From Clostridia bacterium (lineage in GTDB: Bacteria; Bacillota; Clostridia; TANB77; CAG-508): DNA of 64,000 bases. Position 1 is the first letter of the stretch. Each line of letters opens with the position of its first letter. The notes beneath the pieces are model-generated. The model saw only the letters and a list, made by a program, of their open reading frames with translations, was not told where the DNA came from and did not search any database. Shown piece by piece: positions 41,773 through 54,253 of this stretch. The stretch covers positions 140,636 to 204,635 of the forward strand of contig JAFROW010000011.1 in NCBI GenBank assembly GCA_017429505.1. The letters run 5' to 3'. The position numbers were made by a program, and so were the translations under genes.

Positions 41773-42834
41773 ATGGGAAAATTTGATGCAAAAAGCTTTA
41801 ATGAAAAAGCATTTAAGTATTCTGTAGAACATGCAAGAATACCAAACTTAAAAACAAACGAATTAAAGAAATCAAGAGCTTTAAAAGGAAGCTCAGATAT
41901 TAGAGGAGTGTTTACTGCTCAAAATGGAACAGCTTATGCTGTAATTGCAATGAAAGGTTTACTAGATGGAGATGCTGTTAACTACGATGGACAAACAGAT
42001 ATTACAGCTACAAGCACAAAAACATTTGAAAGAGGCGTTGTTGTTGTAGGTCGTGCAAAAGCATGGACAGAAAAAGACTTCGCTGATGACGTAAGTGGAG
42101 AAAAATTCATGGACAATGTTGCAGACCAAGTTGCTGAATATTGGGATGAAATAGACCAAGACACATTATTAGCTATTTTAGATGGTATATTCTCGATGAC
42201 AGGTGCCAAAAACTTAGAGTTCGTTAATAACCATACAACTGAAGTTGAAGGAAATATGGAAGCAACAACTTTAAATTCTGCAACAAACAAAGCTTGTGGA
42301 GCTAACAAAAAGAAATTCACAGTTGTAATAACACATAGTGACGTTGCAACAAATCTTGAAAATCTTAATTTAGTTAAACACTTAACATATACAGACAAAG
42401 ATGGATTAACTAGAGATATAGATTTAGGAACATGGAACGGAAAACTAGTAGTAATCGATGATGAAATGCCTGTTGAAGAAGTAACAGAAGGTTCAGGCGA
42501 TAATGCAGTTACTTATAACAAATATACTACATACGTATTAGGAGATGGAGCTATTGATTATGAAAATATCGGTGCTAAAGTTCCTTATGAAATGAGTAGA
42601 GATCCAAAGACAAACGGAGGAGAAGATACACTATATACTAGACAAAGAAAAGTATTTGCTCCTTATGGAATTTCTTATACAAAGAAATCTCAAGTTTCTT
42701 TATCTCCAACAGATACAGAATTAAAGAATGGACAAAACTGGGAATTAGTAAATAGTGGTGAGTCTGTTGCTGCTAATAGAAGTTATATAAATCATAAAGC
42801 TATTCCTATAGCAAGAATAATCTCAAGAGGATAG
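41773..42834 (+). CDS. Major capsid protein
   Basis: 353 aa. Its place after the scaffold, its length and features such as IRGVFTAQNGTAYAVIAMKG, WDEIDQDTLLAILDGIFSM and IARIISRG at the end fit the HK97-fold phage coat family. A strong AAGGAAGG ribosome site is present. No cleaved delta domain is evident. Confidence 0.85.
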   Translation: MGKFDAKSFNEKAFKYSVEHARIPNLKTNELKKSRALKGSSDIRGVFTAQNGTAYAVIAMKGLLDGDAVNYDGQTDITATSTKTFERGVVVVGRAKAWTEKDFADDVSGEKFMDNVADQVAEYWDEIDQDTLLAILDGIFSMTGAKNLEFVNNHTTEVEGNMEATTLNSATNKACGANKKKFTVVITHSDVATNLENLNLVKHLTYTDKDGLTRDIDLGTWNGKLVVIDDEMPVEEVTEGSGDNAVTYNKYTTYVLGDGAIDYENIGAKVPYEMSRDPKTNGGEDTLYTRQRKVFAPYGISYTKKSQVSLSPTDTELKNGQNWELVNSGESVAANRSYINHKAIPIARIISRG

Positions 42835-42865
42835 AGTTTGACTCTGTCCTCTCAAGGAGGTTTAA

Positions 42866-43219
42866 ATGAACGATATTTTAGAAGAAGTAATGGAACAATT
42901 ACATGTAAATAATGAAGAAGATAAGATAAAAGGCTATATTGATTTATTTCAAAATAAAATAAAATCTATCTGTAAAAGAGATGACTTCCCTGAAAAACTT
43001 AATTATATGTGCATAGAGTTTGCAAAAAAGTGTTATTTATATTACTCAAATATAGATGAAGGTTCAAATCAAAAGGTCGAAGTTACATCAGCAAGTGATA
43101 ATGGTCAATCTGTTGGGTTAAAGTCAACAGAGATTATAACAGCTTCAGATGTAGATGTAGATAAATATTGTAATAGAAATATGAATGAAATTGCAAATTA
43201 TGCGTATATGGGTTGGTGA
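42866..43219 (+). CDS. Head-tail connector (gp6/gp15-like)
   Basis: 117 aa, helical with DDFPEKLNYMCIEFAKKCYLYY, matching the small adaptor placed right after the capsid gene in SPP1-like phages. AAGGAGG precedes the ATG. Confidence 0.75.
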   Translation: MNDILEEVMEQLHVNNEEDKIKGYIDLFQNKIKSICKRDDFPEKLNYMCIEFAKKCYLYYSNIDEGSNQKVEVTSASDNGQSVGLKSTEIITASDVDVDKYCNRNMNEIANYAYMGW

Positions 43220-43223
43220 TATT

Positions 43224-43574
43224 ATGAAAATACCAAATATATTTAAAGAAACAATAAAGAATACTTTCTATGATAAAAAAATAGAAATATGGACCTGTGG
43301 AGAGCTAACTGACGATGAAGGAGCTACTATTGGAGATGGAAAGGAAACTAAAATTGAAGAATTTTTAGGGAATTTCCAATTCAGTACAAGGGAATATATT
43401 CAACAAGAGTACGGAAAAGAAATAGAAGCAAGTGCAATAGTTACTTGTGAGACTACAATAGCTGAAATAGGAAACATACTTGTCTATAACAATGAGGATT
43501 ATATGATTAAATCAATAATCAAATCAGATAGTCACTTTACTATTTTAGTAGAGAGGAATGATGCCAATGTCTAG
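43224..43574 (+). CDS. Head closure / minor capsid protein
   Basis: 116 aa, beta-rich (FYDKKIEIWTCGELTDDEGATIG, ATVTCETTIAEIGNILVYNNEDYMIKS-like), consistent with the head-tail stopper family. The start at 43224 follows the previous stop by 4 bp. Overlaps the next gene by 8 bp or more. Confidence 0.7.
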   Translation: MKIPNIFKETIKNTFYDKKIEIWTCGELTDDEGATIGDGKETKIEEFLGNFQFSTREYIQQEYGKEIEASAIVTCETTIAEIGNILVYNNEDYMIKSIIKSDSHFTILVERNDANV

Positions 43575-44008
43575 TTTACAAGGATTAGATGAGCTGCTTG
43601 CGAATTTGTCTGGATTAGGTGGAAATATAAAGCAGAGCTCTAAAAAGGCTCTTGAAAGAGGAGCGAAGAAGATACAGAAAAATGCTAAATATTTAGCGCC
43701 TGTTGATACAGGGTATCTTCGTAACTCTATTAAGACTAAATCAGAAGAAACTCAAGATGGAGCAAAAGCACAAATATATACTAATGCTGAACAAGCTCCG
43801 TATGCTGAATTTCGGAACAGGACAGAGAGGTGCTGAAAGCAATATAGATAGACCTGATGGAGTATCATATAAGGCTGATTGGAAAGGAATGGCTCCACAA
43901 CCATATATGACACCTGCATATTTGCACGCAAAGAATACAGGAGAAGTAGAACAAGAAGTAATTAAATCAATTGAGCAAGATATAAGAAAGTTAGGTGGTA
44001 GAAAATGA
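43567..44008 (+). CDS. HK97 gp10-like head-tail protein, +1 frameshift at CGGA
   Basis: About 146 aa when joined. The N-terminal part (GLDELLANLSGLG, KIQKNAKYLAPVDTGYLRNSIKT) is typical of the gp10 family. The zero frame stops at 43834-43836 after TTT CGG AAC (C at 43813); skipping the C gives YAEF-G-TGQRGAE, the family's strongly conserved Y-x-E-F-G-T-G, and continues to PYMTPAYLHAKN and 44008. Three in-frame ATGs (43558, 43561, 43567) are possible; the family start (MSSLQGLDEL) favours 43567. Confidence 0.88.
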
Positions 44009-44370
44009 TTAATTTAAAACCACAAGTATTAAATAAATTAAAAGAAATCTCAAATGTTGAGGTTTCTTATTTTTATCCACAAAAGTGGACTAATTTGGAG
44101 AATAAGCCTGCTATTTCTTATTATGAAATGGACAACTCTGTATCAAGTAAAGCAGATGATAATGAGTATAGCAGTAATATAGCAATCCAAATTGATATAT
44201 GGGCAAAAAGCCCTAGCAAATGTTCAGAAATATTCATTGAAGTTAATAATAAAATGGAAGAATTAGATTTTGAACGAACTCTTGCTACAGATTTATTTGA
44301 GCAAGAAACAAAAATATATCACAAAACGATACGTTTTGAAAAAGAAGAAATTTTAGAGGAGGAAATTTAG
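44005..44370 (+). CDS. Tail completion protein (gp17-like)
   Basis: 121 aa. The neck/tail-terminator type: NLENKPAISYYEMDN, then IAIQIDIWAKSPSKCSEIFIEVNNKME. It overlaps the gp10-like gene by 4 bp and precedes the tail tube. Confidence 0.75.
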   Translation: MINLKPQVLNKLKEISNVEVSYFYPQKWTNLENKPAISYYEMDNSVSSKADDNEYSSNIAIQIDIWAKSPSKCSEIFIEVNNKMEELDFERTLATDLFEQETKIYHKTIRFEKEEILEEEI

Positions 44371-44371
44371 A

Positions 44372-44932
44372 ATGAATAGAAAATATTTAAAAGGTTTTAG
44401 TAAATTAACAATATTTCCATTAACAGAAAATACTCTTACAACCTATATAATAGGAGCAGGAGTTGCAGTACCTTCTGCACAAACATTATCTAAGGATTTA
44501 GATTCTAATGAAGAGAATATATATGCAGATGATGAAATATGGGATATTGATAAAACAGTAAACGGAGAAAACTTTACATTAACTCTTAAAGAATTACCAA
44601 ACGATTTAAGAGAAAAATTAGAAGGTGGAAAATATAATTCTGAAACAAAAGAATATGATTTTTCAACAACTGATGTTGCTCCAGAATTTGCTTGTACATA
44701 TAGAGGATTATTAGCAGATGGAACATACAGAATGTTTAGACAATATCGTTGTAAAGTAAATACTGTAAAAATGGACCTTGAAACAAAAGGAAATAATAAC
44801 AATGGTTCAGTAGAAATCACTGGTATGTTTATGCCAAGAGCTTACGATAATAAATTATTCACAATTAAAGACACAGCAGAAGGAAATGCAGATTTAACAT
44901 GGTTAGATACAATACCAGCAGTAGGAGAGTAG
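44372..44932 (+). CDS. Major tail (tube) protein
   Basis: 186 aa. NGENFTLTLKELPNDLREKLEGGKY and EFACTYRGLLADGTYRMFRQYRCKV are characteristic of Firmicute siphovirus tail tube proteins. AGGAGG precedes the ATG. A short hairpin (GTAGGAGAGTAGTAGATACTCTCC region) follows. Confidence 0.82.
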   Translation: MNRKYLKGFSKLTIFPLTENTLTTYIIGAGVAVPSAQTLSKDLDSNEENIYADDEIWDIDKTVNGENFTLTLKELPNDLREKLEGGKYNSETKEYDFSTTDVAPEFACTYRGLLADGTYRMFRQYRCKVNTVKMDLETKGNNNNGSVEITGMFMPRAYDNKLFTIKDTAEGNADLTWLDTIPAVGE

Positions 44933-44968
44933 TAGATACTCTCCTTATTTTTTTGAGGAGGAAAGAAT

Positions 44969-45433
44969 ATGCCAAAAACGAGTGAAAAATTAAGTTTACC
45001 AAAAACAAAAACTATACATGGTGTAGAGATAAGAAAGATGCCTTGTGGCAAGTATTTTGAAGCTCTACAGACTTTAAAGGATTTGCCAGAAGACTTCATA
45101 AAGGAGCTTACTGACAATGGACAAGAATTTAAATTATCAGAATTATTATCATCAGATAATATGATAAAAGCAGTAACAAGATTGATGATCATATTACCTG
45201 ACTTTACATTCAGTTTTTTATCAAAATTAATGGATATAGATGAAGAAAAAATCAGAAATGAAATTACACCAAAAGAATTAGTAGATATAGTTAAAGAATT
45301 TTGGCAATTAAATGAGTTAGAAAGTTTTTTCGACCAAATGAAGTCAGCAATGGACAAATTGATAACCGTTTTTGGCTTCAAAAAACAATTGCCATCTGCC
45401 TTAAACTTGGAATCAGTAAAAGAGAGTTTTTAG
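44969..45433 (+). CDS. Tail assembly chaperone, short form (gpG-like)
   Basis: 154 aa. It lies between the tail tube and tape measure genes, as do all gpG-type chaperones. The body is helical (ALQTLKDLPEDFIKEL). A slippery run near its end allows a longer product (next entry). Confidence 0.82.
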   Translation: MPKTSEKLSLPKTKTIHGVEIRKMPCGKYFEALQTLKDLPEDFIKELTDNGQEFKLSELLSSDNMIKAVTRLMIILPDFTFSFLSKLMDIDEEKIRNEITPKELVDIVKEFWQLNELESFFDQMKSAMDKLITVFGFKKQLPSALNLESVKESF

Positions 45434-45534
45434 AGGATTATTACCCTGATGAAATATCTGAGATAATAACACAATATGTTGAATTAAATAGATCAAACAC
45501 AGAAAAGAAAGAAGTTGCTGCAGATGACTTCTAA
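44969..45534 (+). CDS. Tail assembly chaperone, -1 frameshift form (gpGT-like)
   Basis: A -1 shift at C-AAA-AAA-C (45379-45386) replaces the last 16 residues with TIAICLKLGISKREFLEDYYPDEISEI and a tail to the stop at 45532-45534. That extension has the ISxxEF...Y.P.EI pattern typical of gpT regions. This is the usual programmed -1 event of long-tailed phages and differs in direction and site from the CGGA events. Confidence 0.75.
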
Positions 45535-45542
45535 ATACCCCA

Positions 45543-45572
45543 TTGACAATATTTTGCATTTTATTGTAAGAT
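45543..45572 (+). promoter_or_regulatory. Promoter of the moron gene
   Basis: TTGACA (45543-45548), 18 bp, TAAGAT (45567-45572), inside the tail operon and immediately before the 45592 gene. Confidence 0.6.
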
Positions 45573-45591
45573 GTTGTCAGGAGGGGATAGT

Positions 45592-46488
45592 ATGGAAAAA
45601 AAAGATACAGGATTAGTTATTGCTGTTAGTGTAATCATTGTTGGAATTGTTTTGGCAATCATAATAGGAGCATTGAGCACTAATACAACAGAAACTGAAT
45701 CAACAGAAATAGGAAAATATGCAAAACTTGGAAAAGAAATTATTTTAACAAACAAATTAAAAAAAGAATTGTATGAAAAAGTAAAAAAAGATATAACAGA
45801 CGATTTAAAGACACCGGCTACAGCTAGTTTTCCGAAAATTGAAGAATGGACAATAAGAGTAGATATCAATAATGTAATAGAAGTAGAATCTTATGTGGAT
45901 AGTCAAAATAGTTTTGGAGCTATGCTAAGAGCAAATTTTGAACAAAGATACATACTTTTAAATAGTGATGAATATTTATGCATATATAAACAGTTTGATA
46001 AAAATGTAGAATATAATATTTTAGAAGATAGCCAATATGATAAGTTAATAAATAAAAGATTGAATAAATCTGAGATAGATAAAATTCTACAAGCAAGTAC
46101 CATTATATACAAGAAAATGACTTACGAATTTGATGAAGAAAATCAACTACTGAATTTAACTATAGTAGAAGATGAAAAAAATAGTTATAACATAAGAACA
46201 GGGGTATATTCATGTATAAAAGTTGAAATTAATCAATTGTTTTGCATGCCAACTGTAACTTTAAATATTGTTGTGATAAATGAAAAAAATGAAAAATTAG
46301 CTGAAGTTAAAAATGTTGACTTTGATTTTCTTATTAATAAATGGAATACTTTAGCAAGTACGGGAATTGTATATAGTCCTAGTTTTGAAGATTTTGAAGA
46401 AAAATTAGGAGAAAAATTGTGGCAAAATGATAGAATTAAGAAAATCGATTTGAAATATTTAAATATGAATGTAATAAATAATAAATGA
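45592..46488 (+). CDS. Membrane-anchored moron protein
   Basis: 298 aa. One N-terminal transmembrane helix (GLVIAVSVIIVGIVLAIIIGAL), a T/E-rich linker, then a soluble extracytoplasmic domain. No family recognised. AGGAGGGG lies before the ATG at 45592. It has its own promoter and terminator and splits the chaperone and tape measure genes, so it is a moron that may be expressed from the lysogen. Confidence 0.7.
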   Translation: MEKKDTGLVIAVSVIIVGIVLAIIIGALSTNTTETESTEIGKYAKLGKEIILTNKLKKELYEKVKKDITDDLKTPATASFPKIEEWTIRVDINNVIEVESYVDSQNSFGAMLRANFEQRYILLNSDEYLCIYKQFDKNVEYNILEDSQYDKLINKRLNKSEIDKILQASTIIYKKMTYEFDEENQLLNLTIVEDEKNSYNIRTGVYSCIKVEINQLFCMPTVTLNIVVINEKNEKLAEVKNVDFDFLINKWNTLASTGIVYSPSFEDFEEKLGEKLWQNDRIKKIDLKYLNMNVINNK

Positions 46489-46496
46489 TATAATTG

Positions 46497-46526
46497 AAAA
46501 CACTTACTTAGGTAGGTGTTTTTATT
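46497..46526 (+). terminator. Terminator of the moron gene
   Basis: An 11-bp stem AAAACACTTAC/GTAGGTGTTTT (one wobble) around TTAG, followed by T and TATT. Confidence 0.8.
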
Positions 46527-46548
46527 ATGCTCAAAAAGAGGTGAGAAG

Positions 46549-50839
<4,291 letters not shown>

Positions 50840-50842
50840 GTT

Positions 50843-52021
50843 ATGAAGAATTGTATAGAAATAATGAATCCTGATTTTGAATTAGAGGGGATTATAACAA
50901 ATTTTGAAAGTTTAATATTTATAAGGAATTTTTATGAATGTGGAAGTTTCGAATTAACAATAAATAAAAATAAGGTAAATACAGATAAATTAGTAAAAGA
51001 TAACTTTTTAATAGTAAATAAGAATGATGAAAAAGTATTAATTATAGACAAGGTAGTAGATGAAAGTAATCAAAATTCTAAAACTCTAAAAATATCAGGG
51101 CCTTGTATAAAAGGAATTACAAAAAGAAGAATAATTGCAACTAATGGTTATGATAGAGTAACAGAGACAGAAGCAGAAAACATACAGAAACATTATATTA
51201 AAAAACATATGGTAGAAAGTTACTATGATGAAACAAGGACACCTGAAAGAGATATTCCTTTTATGAAGATAGCACCGAGTAAAAATAGAGGAATAAGAAC
51301 AGTATGGCAAGCAAGGTTGACTAATCTGCACGATGAAGAAAAACATATATCAGAAGATACAGGATTAGGCTGGAATATTATTTTAAATAGAAATGAGAAA
51401 TGTTGTTATTTTGATAGTATAGAGGGAGTTGATAGAACAGTTAATCAAGTATCTAATCCTACTACGCATGAAATGCTATCTCATATGACACACGAAGAAT
51501 TACAGGCATATACGCATGAACAACTACGAGGAAATATAGAACATCCATATATAATATTTTCAGAGAAAAAGAAGAATCTTTTAAATGCTAAGATAACTGA
51601 TGATAATTCGAATTATAAAAATGTAGGCTATGCAGCAGGAAAAGGAGAAAATGAGGATAGACTTATAACTGTAATAGGAAATGAAACAGGATTTAATCGT
51701 AGAGAGACATTTATAGATCTAAATAATATAGAAGAACCTGATGAATTAAATTCAGAAGGGCAAAAGAGTTTAGCAGAATATAAAATTGTTCAATCAATAG
51801 AAGGCAATATCAGGGAAATTCCAAATATGGAATACGAAAAAGATTGGAACTTAGGAGACTTAGTTACTATTGAAAGTGATGGAATATATGAAGATAAAAG
51901 AATAATTCAAGTAAAAGAAATATACGAAAGAAACAATATAAAAATAGAAGTTGGATTTGGAGATAAAATACCAAGTCTAGCTGAACAAATAAAGAAAATG
52001 ACAAAGAGACCTATTGCTTAG
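50843..52021 (+). CDS. Tail-associated protein, ReqiPepy6 gp37-like
   Basis: 392 aa. LEGIITNFESLIFIRNFYECGSFEL and the C-terminal WNLGDLVTIESDGIYEDKRI are typical of the gp37-like tail hub family. A His/Glu-rich insert near residue 210 (THEMLSHMTHEELQAYTHE) is unusual and may bind metal. It starts 3 bp after Dit. Confidence 0.82.
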   Translation: MKNCIEIMNPDFELEGIITNFESLIFIRNFYECGSFELTINKNKVNTDKLVKDNFLIVNKNDEKVLIIDKVVDESNQNSKTLKISGPCIKGITKRRIIATNGYDRVTETEAENIQKHYIKKHMVESYYDETRTPERDIPFMKIAPSKNRGIRTVWQARLTNLHDEEKHISEDTGLGWNIILNRNEKCCYFDSIEGVDRTVNQVSNPTTHEMLSHMTHEELQAYTHEQLRGNIEHPYIIFSEKKKNLLNAKITDDNSNYKNVGYAAGKGENEDRLITVIGNETGFNRRETFIDLNNIEEPDELNSEGQKSLAEYKIVQSIEGNIREIPNMEYEKDWNLGDLVTIESDGIYEDKRIIQVKEIYERNNIKIEVGFGDKIPSLAEQIKKMTKRPIA

Positions 52022-52044
52022 GTCTTCTTTTGAAAGGAGAAATT

Positions 52045-53139
52045 ATGGCAGATATAGAATTAAAAAGCTTTCCATTTGATTCAATGAAAGTTTTAAATGA
52101 ACAAAGTGGAGAGATGGAAGATGACAGATTATATGAAGCTCAAATATTTAGAGATTATTTCAGAAAGTTTTTAAGTAATGGAGTTTATTTTGGAACTTAT
52201 AAAAACTATGGTGAGAACTCTATGAAAGTATCATTAGATACAGGTTTAACATTAAAAGTAGCAAAAGGTTGCGGAATAATTGAAGGAGTTGACTATGAGA
52301 ATGAAAGCGACAGATTAATTACTTTAGATAGACCTGCGAGTGGAAACAGAGTAGATAGAGTAGTAGTTCAAATGAACTCATCATTAGACACAAGAATGAC
52401 TAAACTGATAGTAAAACAAGGAACAGGAACAACTCCTGCAGAATTAACAAGAACGGATAATGTGTACGAAATATGCCTTGCAGAAGTTATGGTAAAGAGT
52501 ACATCTAACATAGCAGATGGAGATATAGTAGATACTAGATTAGACACTACTTTATGTGGAATTGTTAATTCTTTAATTTCTGTTGATGGAGAAGAACTTT
52601 ATCAACAATTTCAAGAATATGTACAATCAGTTGAAGAGAATATAATGTTAAAGAACGCAGACATTGTGGATAATTTGAATAGCACAGCGACTGACAAAGC
52701 ACTTTCTGCAAAACAAGGAAAAGAACTAAATGAAAAATTTGAAAATACTAATACAAATTATAAGGGAAAATGGAATGGTTTAATATCTGATTTAGATACA
52801 GAGAATACTTCTGACAGCTGGTTACCTGTTTTGAATAGTGGAAAATTACAACATAGAACTATTGATAATATATTAAGTTCTTATAATGTCATGACTAAAG
52901 GGGATTTTGCAATAGTTAGTGGAAGCCATTCATTTGACTCATATACAAAATATTGTAATATTCCATATCCGAATGGTTTTACAGAAAATAATAGTATTGC
53001 TATTAGTTTTGAGATAAGTGGTGTAGTGTTTAAACCTTTAAATTATACATTGAGTTTAAATTCATCTCATATAACACTTTTACAAGATGAAGGAGGAGTA
53101 CAAGTTGTAAAGTATAAAATAGTTCTTATGAAAGTATAA
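52045..53139 (+). CDS. Baseplate/fibre structural protein
   Basis: 364 aa. The N-terminal 180 residues (YEAQIFRDYFRKFLSNGVYFGT, LDRPASGNRVDRVVVQMN, ADGDIVDTRLD) match phage structural proteins that link the baseplate to fibres. Then comes a coiled linker (STATDKALSAKQGKELNEKF) and a beta-rich tip. AAAGGAG precedes the ATG at 52045. Confidence 0.75.
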   Translation: MADIELKSFPFDSMKVLNEQSGEMEDDRLYEAQIFRDYFRKFLSNGVYFGTYKNYGENSMKVSLDTGLTLKVAKGCGIIEGVDYENESDRLITLDRPASGNRVDRVVVQMNSSLDTRMTKLIVKQGTGTTPAELTRTDNVYEICLAEVMVKSTSNIADGDIVDTRLDTTLCGIVNSLISVDGEELYQQFQEYVQSVEENIMLKNADIVDNLNSTATDKALSAKQGKELNEKFENTNTNYKGKWNGLISDLDTENTSDSWLPVLNSGKLQHRTIDNILSSYNVMTKGDFAIVSGSHSFDSYTKYCNIPYPNGFTENNSIAISFEISGVVFKPLNYTLSLNSSHITLLQDEGGVQVVKYKIVLMKV

Positions 53140-53153
53140 AAGGAGGTAAAACT

Positions 53154-53777
53154 ATGGCACAATACACAGATAATCTTAATTTAATAAAACCTGCTCAAGG
53201 AGAAAACTATAATGTAGATGTAGCAAATACAAACAACGAAATCATAGATAATGCTATTGGAAATAAGCAAGATAAAATACCAGGCAAAGGAATGTCAAGT
53301 AATGATTTTACGAACGAGTATAAAAGAAAATTAGACGCAGTTAAAAAGATATATACGTTTAAAGGTTCTGTAAGTACTTACAATGATTTATCAAGCATAA
53401 CAGAAAAAGAGGTTGGAGATGTTTGGAATATTCTTGACACAGGAGACAATTATAGTTGGAATGGTGAAGAATGGACAGAAGTAGGAATAGATACTGATTT
53501 TGCTGATTTAGAAAATAGTCAAGTCATACAAAGTAGTATTATAACCACAACAGAAGAGATAGCAGAGAACACAAACTACACAATACCACTTAACTATAAA
53601 GTAGGAAATAACAGCCTAGAAATATCATATATGGGAGAAAAGCTAATCAAGGACATACACTACATAGAAGTAGGAAACACAGGAGAAGTATCAAACACGA
53701 TACAATTCTACAATTGGGGACAAGCAGTACCAAGTGGAAGAACAATAGAGTTTATAGTGAGAGGGGTGTATGAGTGA
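53154..53777 (+). CDS. Tail fibre-like protein
   Basis: 207 aa. It starts with YTDNLNLIKPAQGENYNVDVANTNNEIIDNAIG, a common fibre N-terminus; a small domain with GDVWNILDTGDNYSWNGEEW follows. AGGAGG precedes the ATG. Confidence 0.75.
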   Translation: MAQYTDNLNLIKPAQGENYNVDVANTNNEIIDNAIGNKQDKIPGKGMSSNDFTNEYKRKLDAVKKIYTFKGSVSTYNDLSSITEKEVGDVWNILDTGDNYSWNGEEWTEVGIDTDFADLENSQVIQSSIITTTEEIAENTNYTIPLNYKVGNNSLEISYMGEKLIKDIHYIEVGNTGEVSNTIQFYNWGQAVPSGRTIEFIVRGVYE

Positions 53778-54154
53778 TGCAAGCGAATTATGAAGAGAAA
53801 GAAAATGAAATTGAAAATATGAAAAATAAAATGTTAATGAAAGATATTAAAACAGGGACAATAAATGCGGGAGAGTCATATGTTTCAGATTATATTCAAG
53901 ATTTTTTTGGATTTATAATTGTGCGTGTATGGGCTTCCAATTATGAATATTATGAAAATATATCTGTGTTTGCACCTAATAAATACGCACAAAAAGAGGA
54001 AATACTTTCACAATACGAATATCAAGGAGATGTAAATAAAAAATGTACAATTGATTTTTTTGATAGCCCTGATACACCCAATATACACTTACGTATAAAT
54101 AATACAGGTAGTGAAACTCTTGAATATAAAGTATCTTTTATAAATGCATTTTAG
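53777..54154 (+). CDS. Fibre-associated hypothetical protein
   Basis: 125 aa. A short N-terminal coiled coil, then a beta-rich domain. It overlaps the previous stop by one base. No family recognised. Confidence 0.6.
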   Translation: MQANYEEKENEIENMKNKMLMKDIKTGTINAGESYVSDYIQDFFGFIIVRVWASNYEYYENISVFAPNKYAQKEEILSQYEYQGDVNKKCTIDFFDSPDTPNIHLRINNTGSETLEYKVSFINAF

Positions 54155-54197
54155 AAAGGAATAGATAGATATGAAATTTTTGAAAACCTTGGGAGAG

Positions 54198-54218
54198 TAT
54201 ATATATATATATATATAT
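54198..54218 (+). repeat. TA dinucleotide run
   Basis: 21 nt of alternating T and A between two fibre genes. A 16-codon ORF with a ribosome site (54171-54221) crosses it. Confidence 0.8.
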
Positions 54219-54253
54219 TGATAGTTTTATAAACAGAAAAGAGGTGATGTCTT

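Noticed and set aside
15367-43816. CGG reassigned to another amino acid or to stop
   Set aside because: Each site needs a frame change, not a different residue, and downstream stops follow if the frame is kept. A plain reassignment cannot explain them.
15367-43816. Random indel errors or pseudogene decay
   Set aside because: Six independent events would not all insert the same base in the same NNN-C-GGA context with no other damage. A systematic platform error at this motif cannot be excluded without reads.
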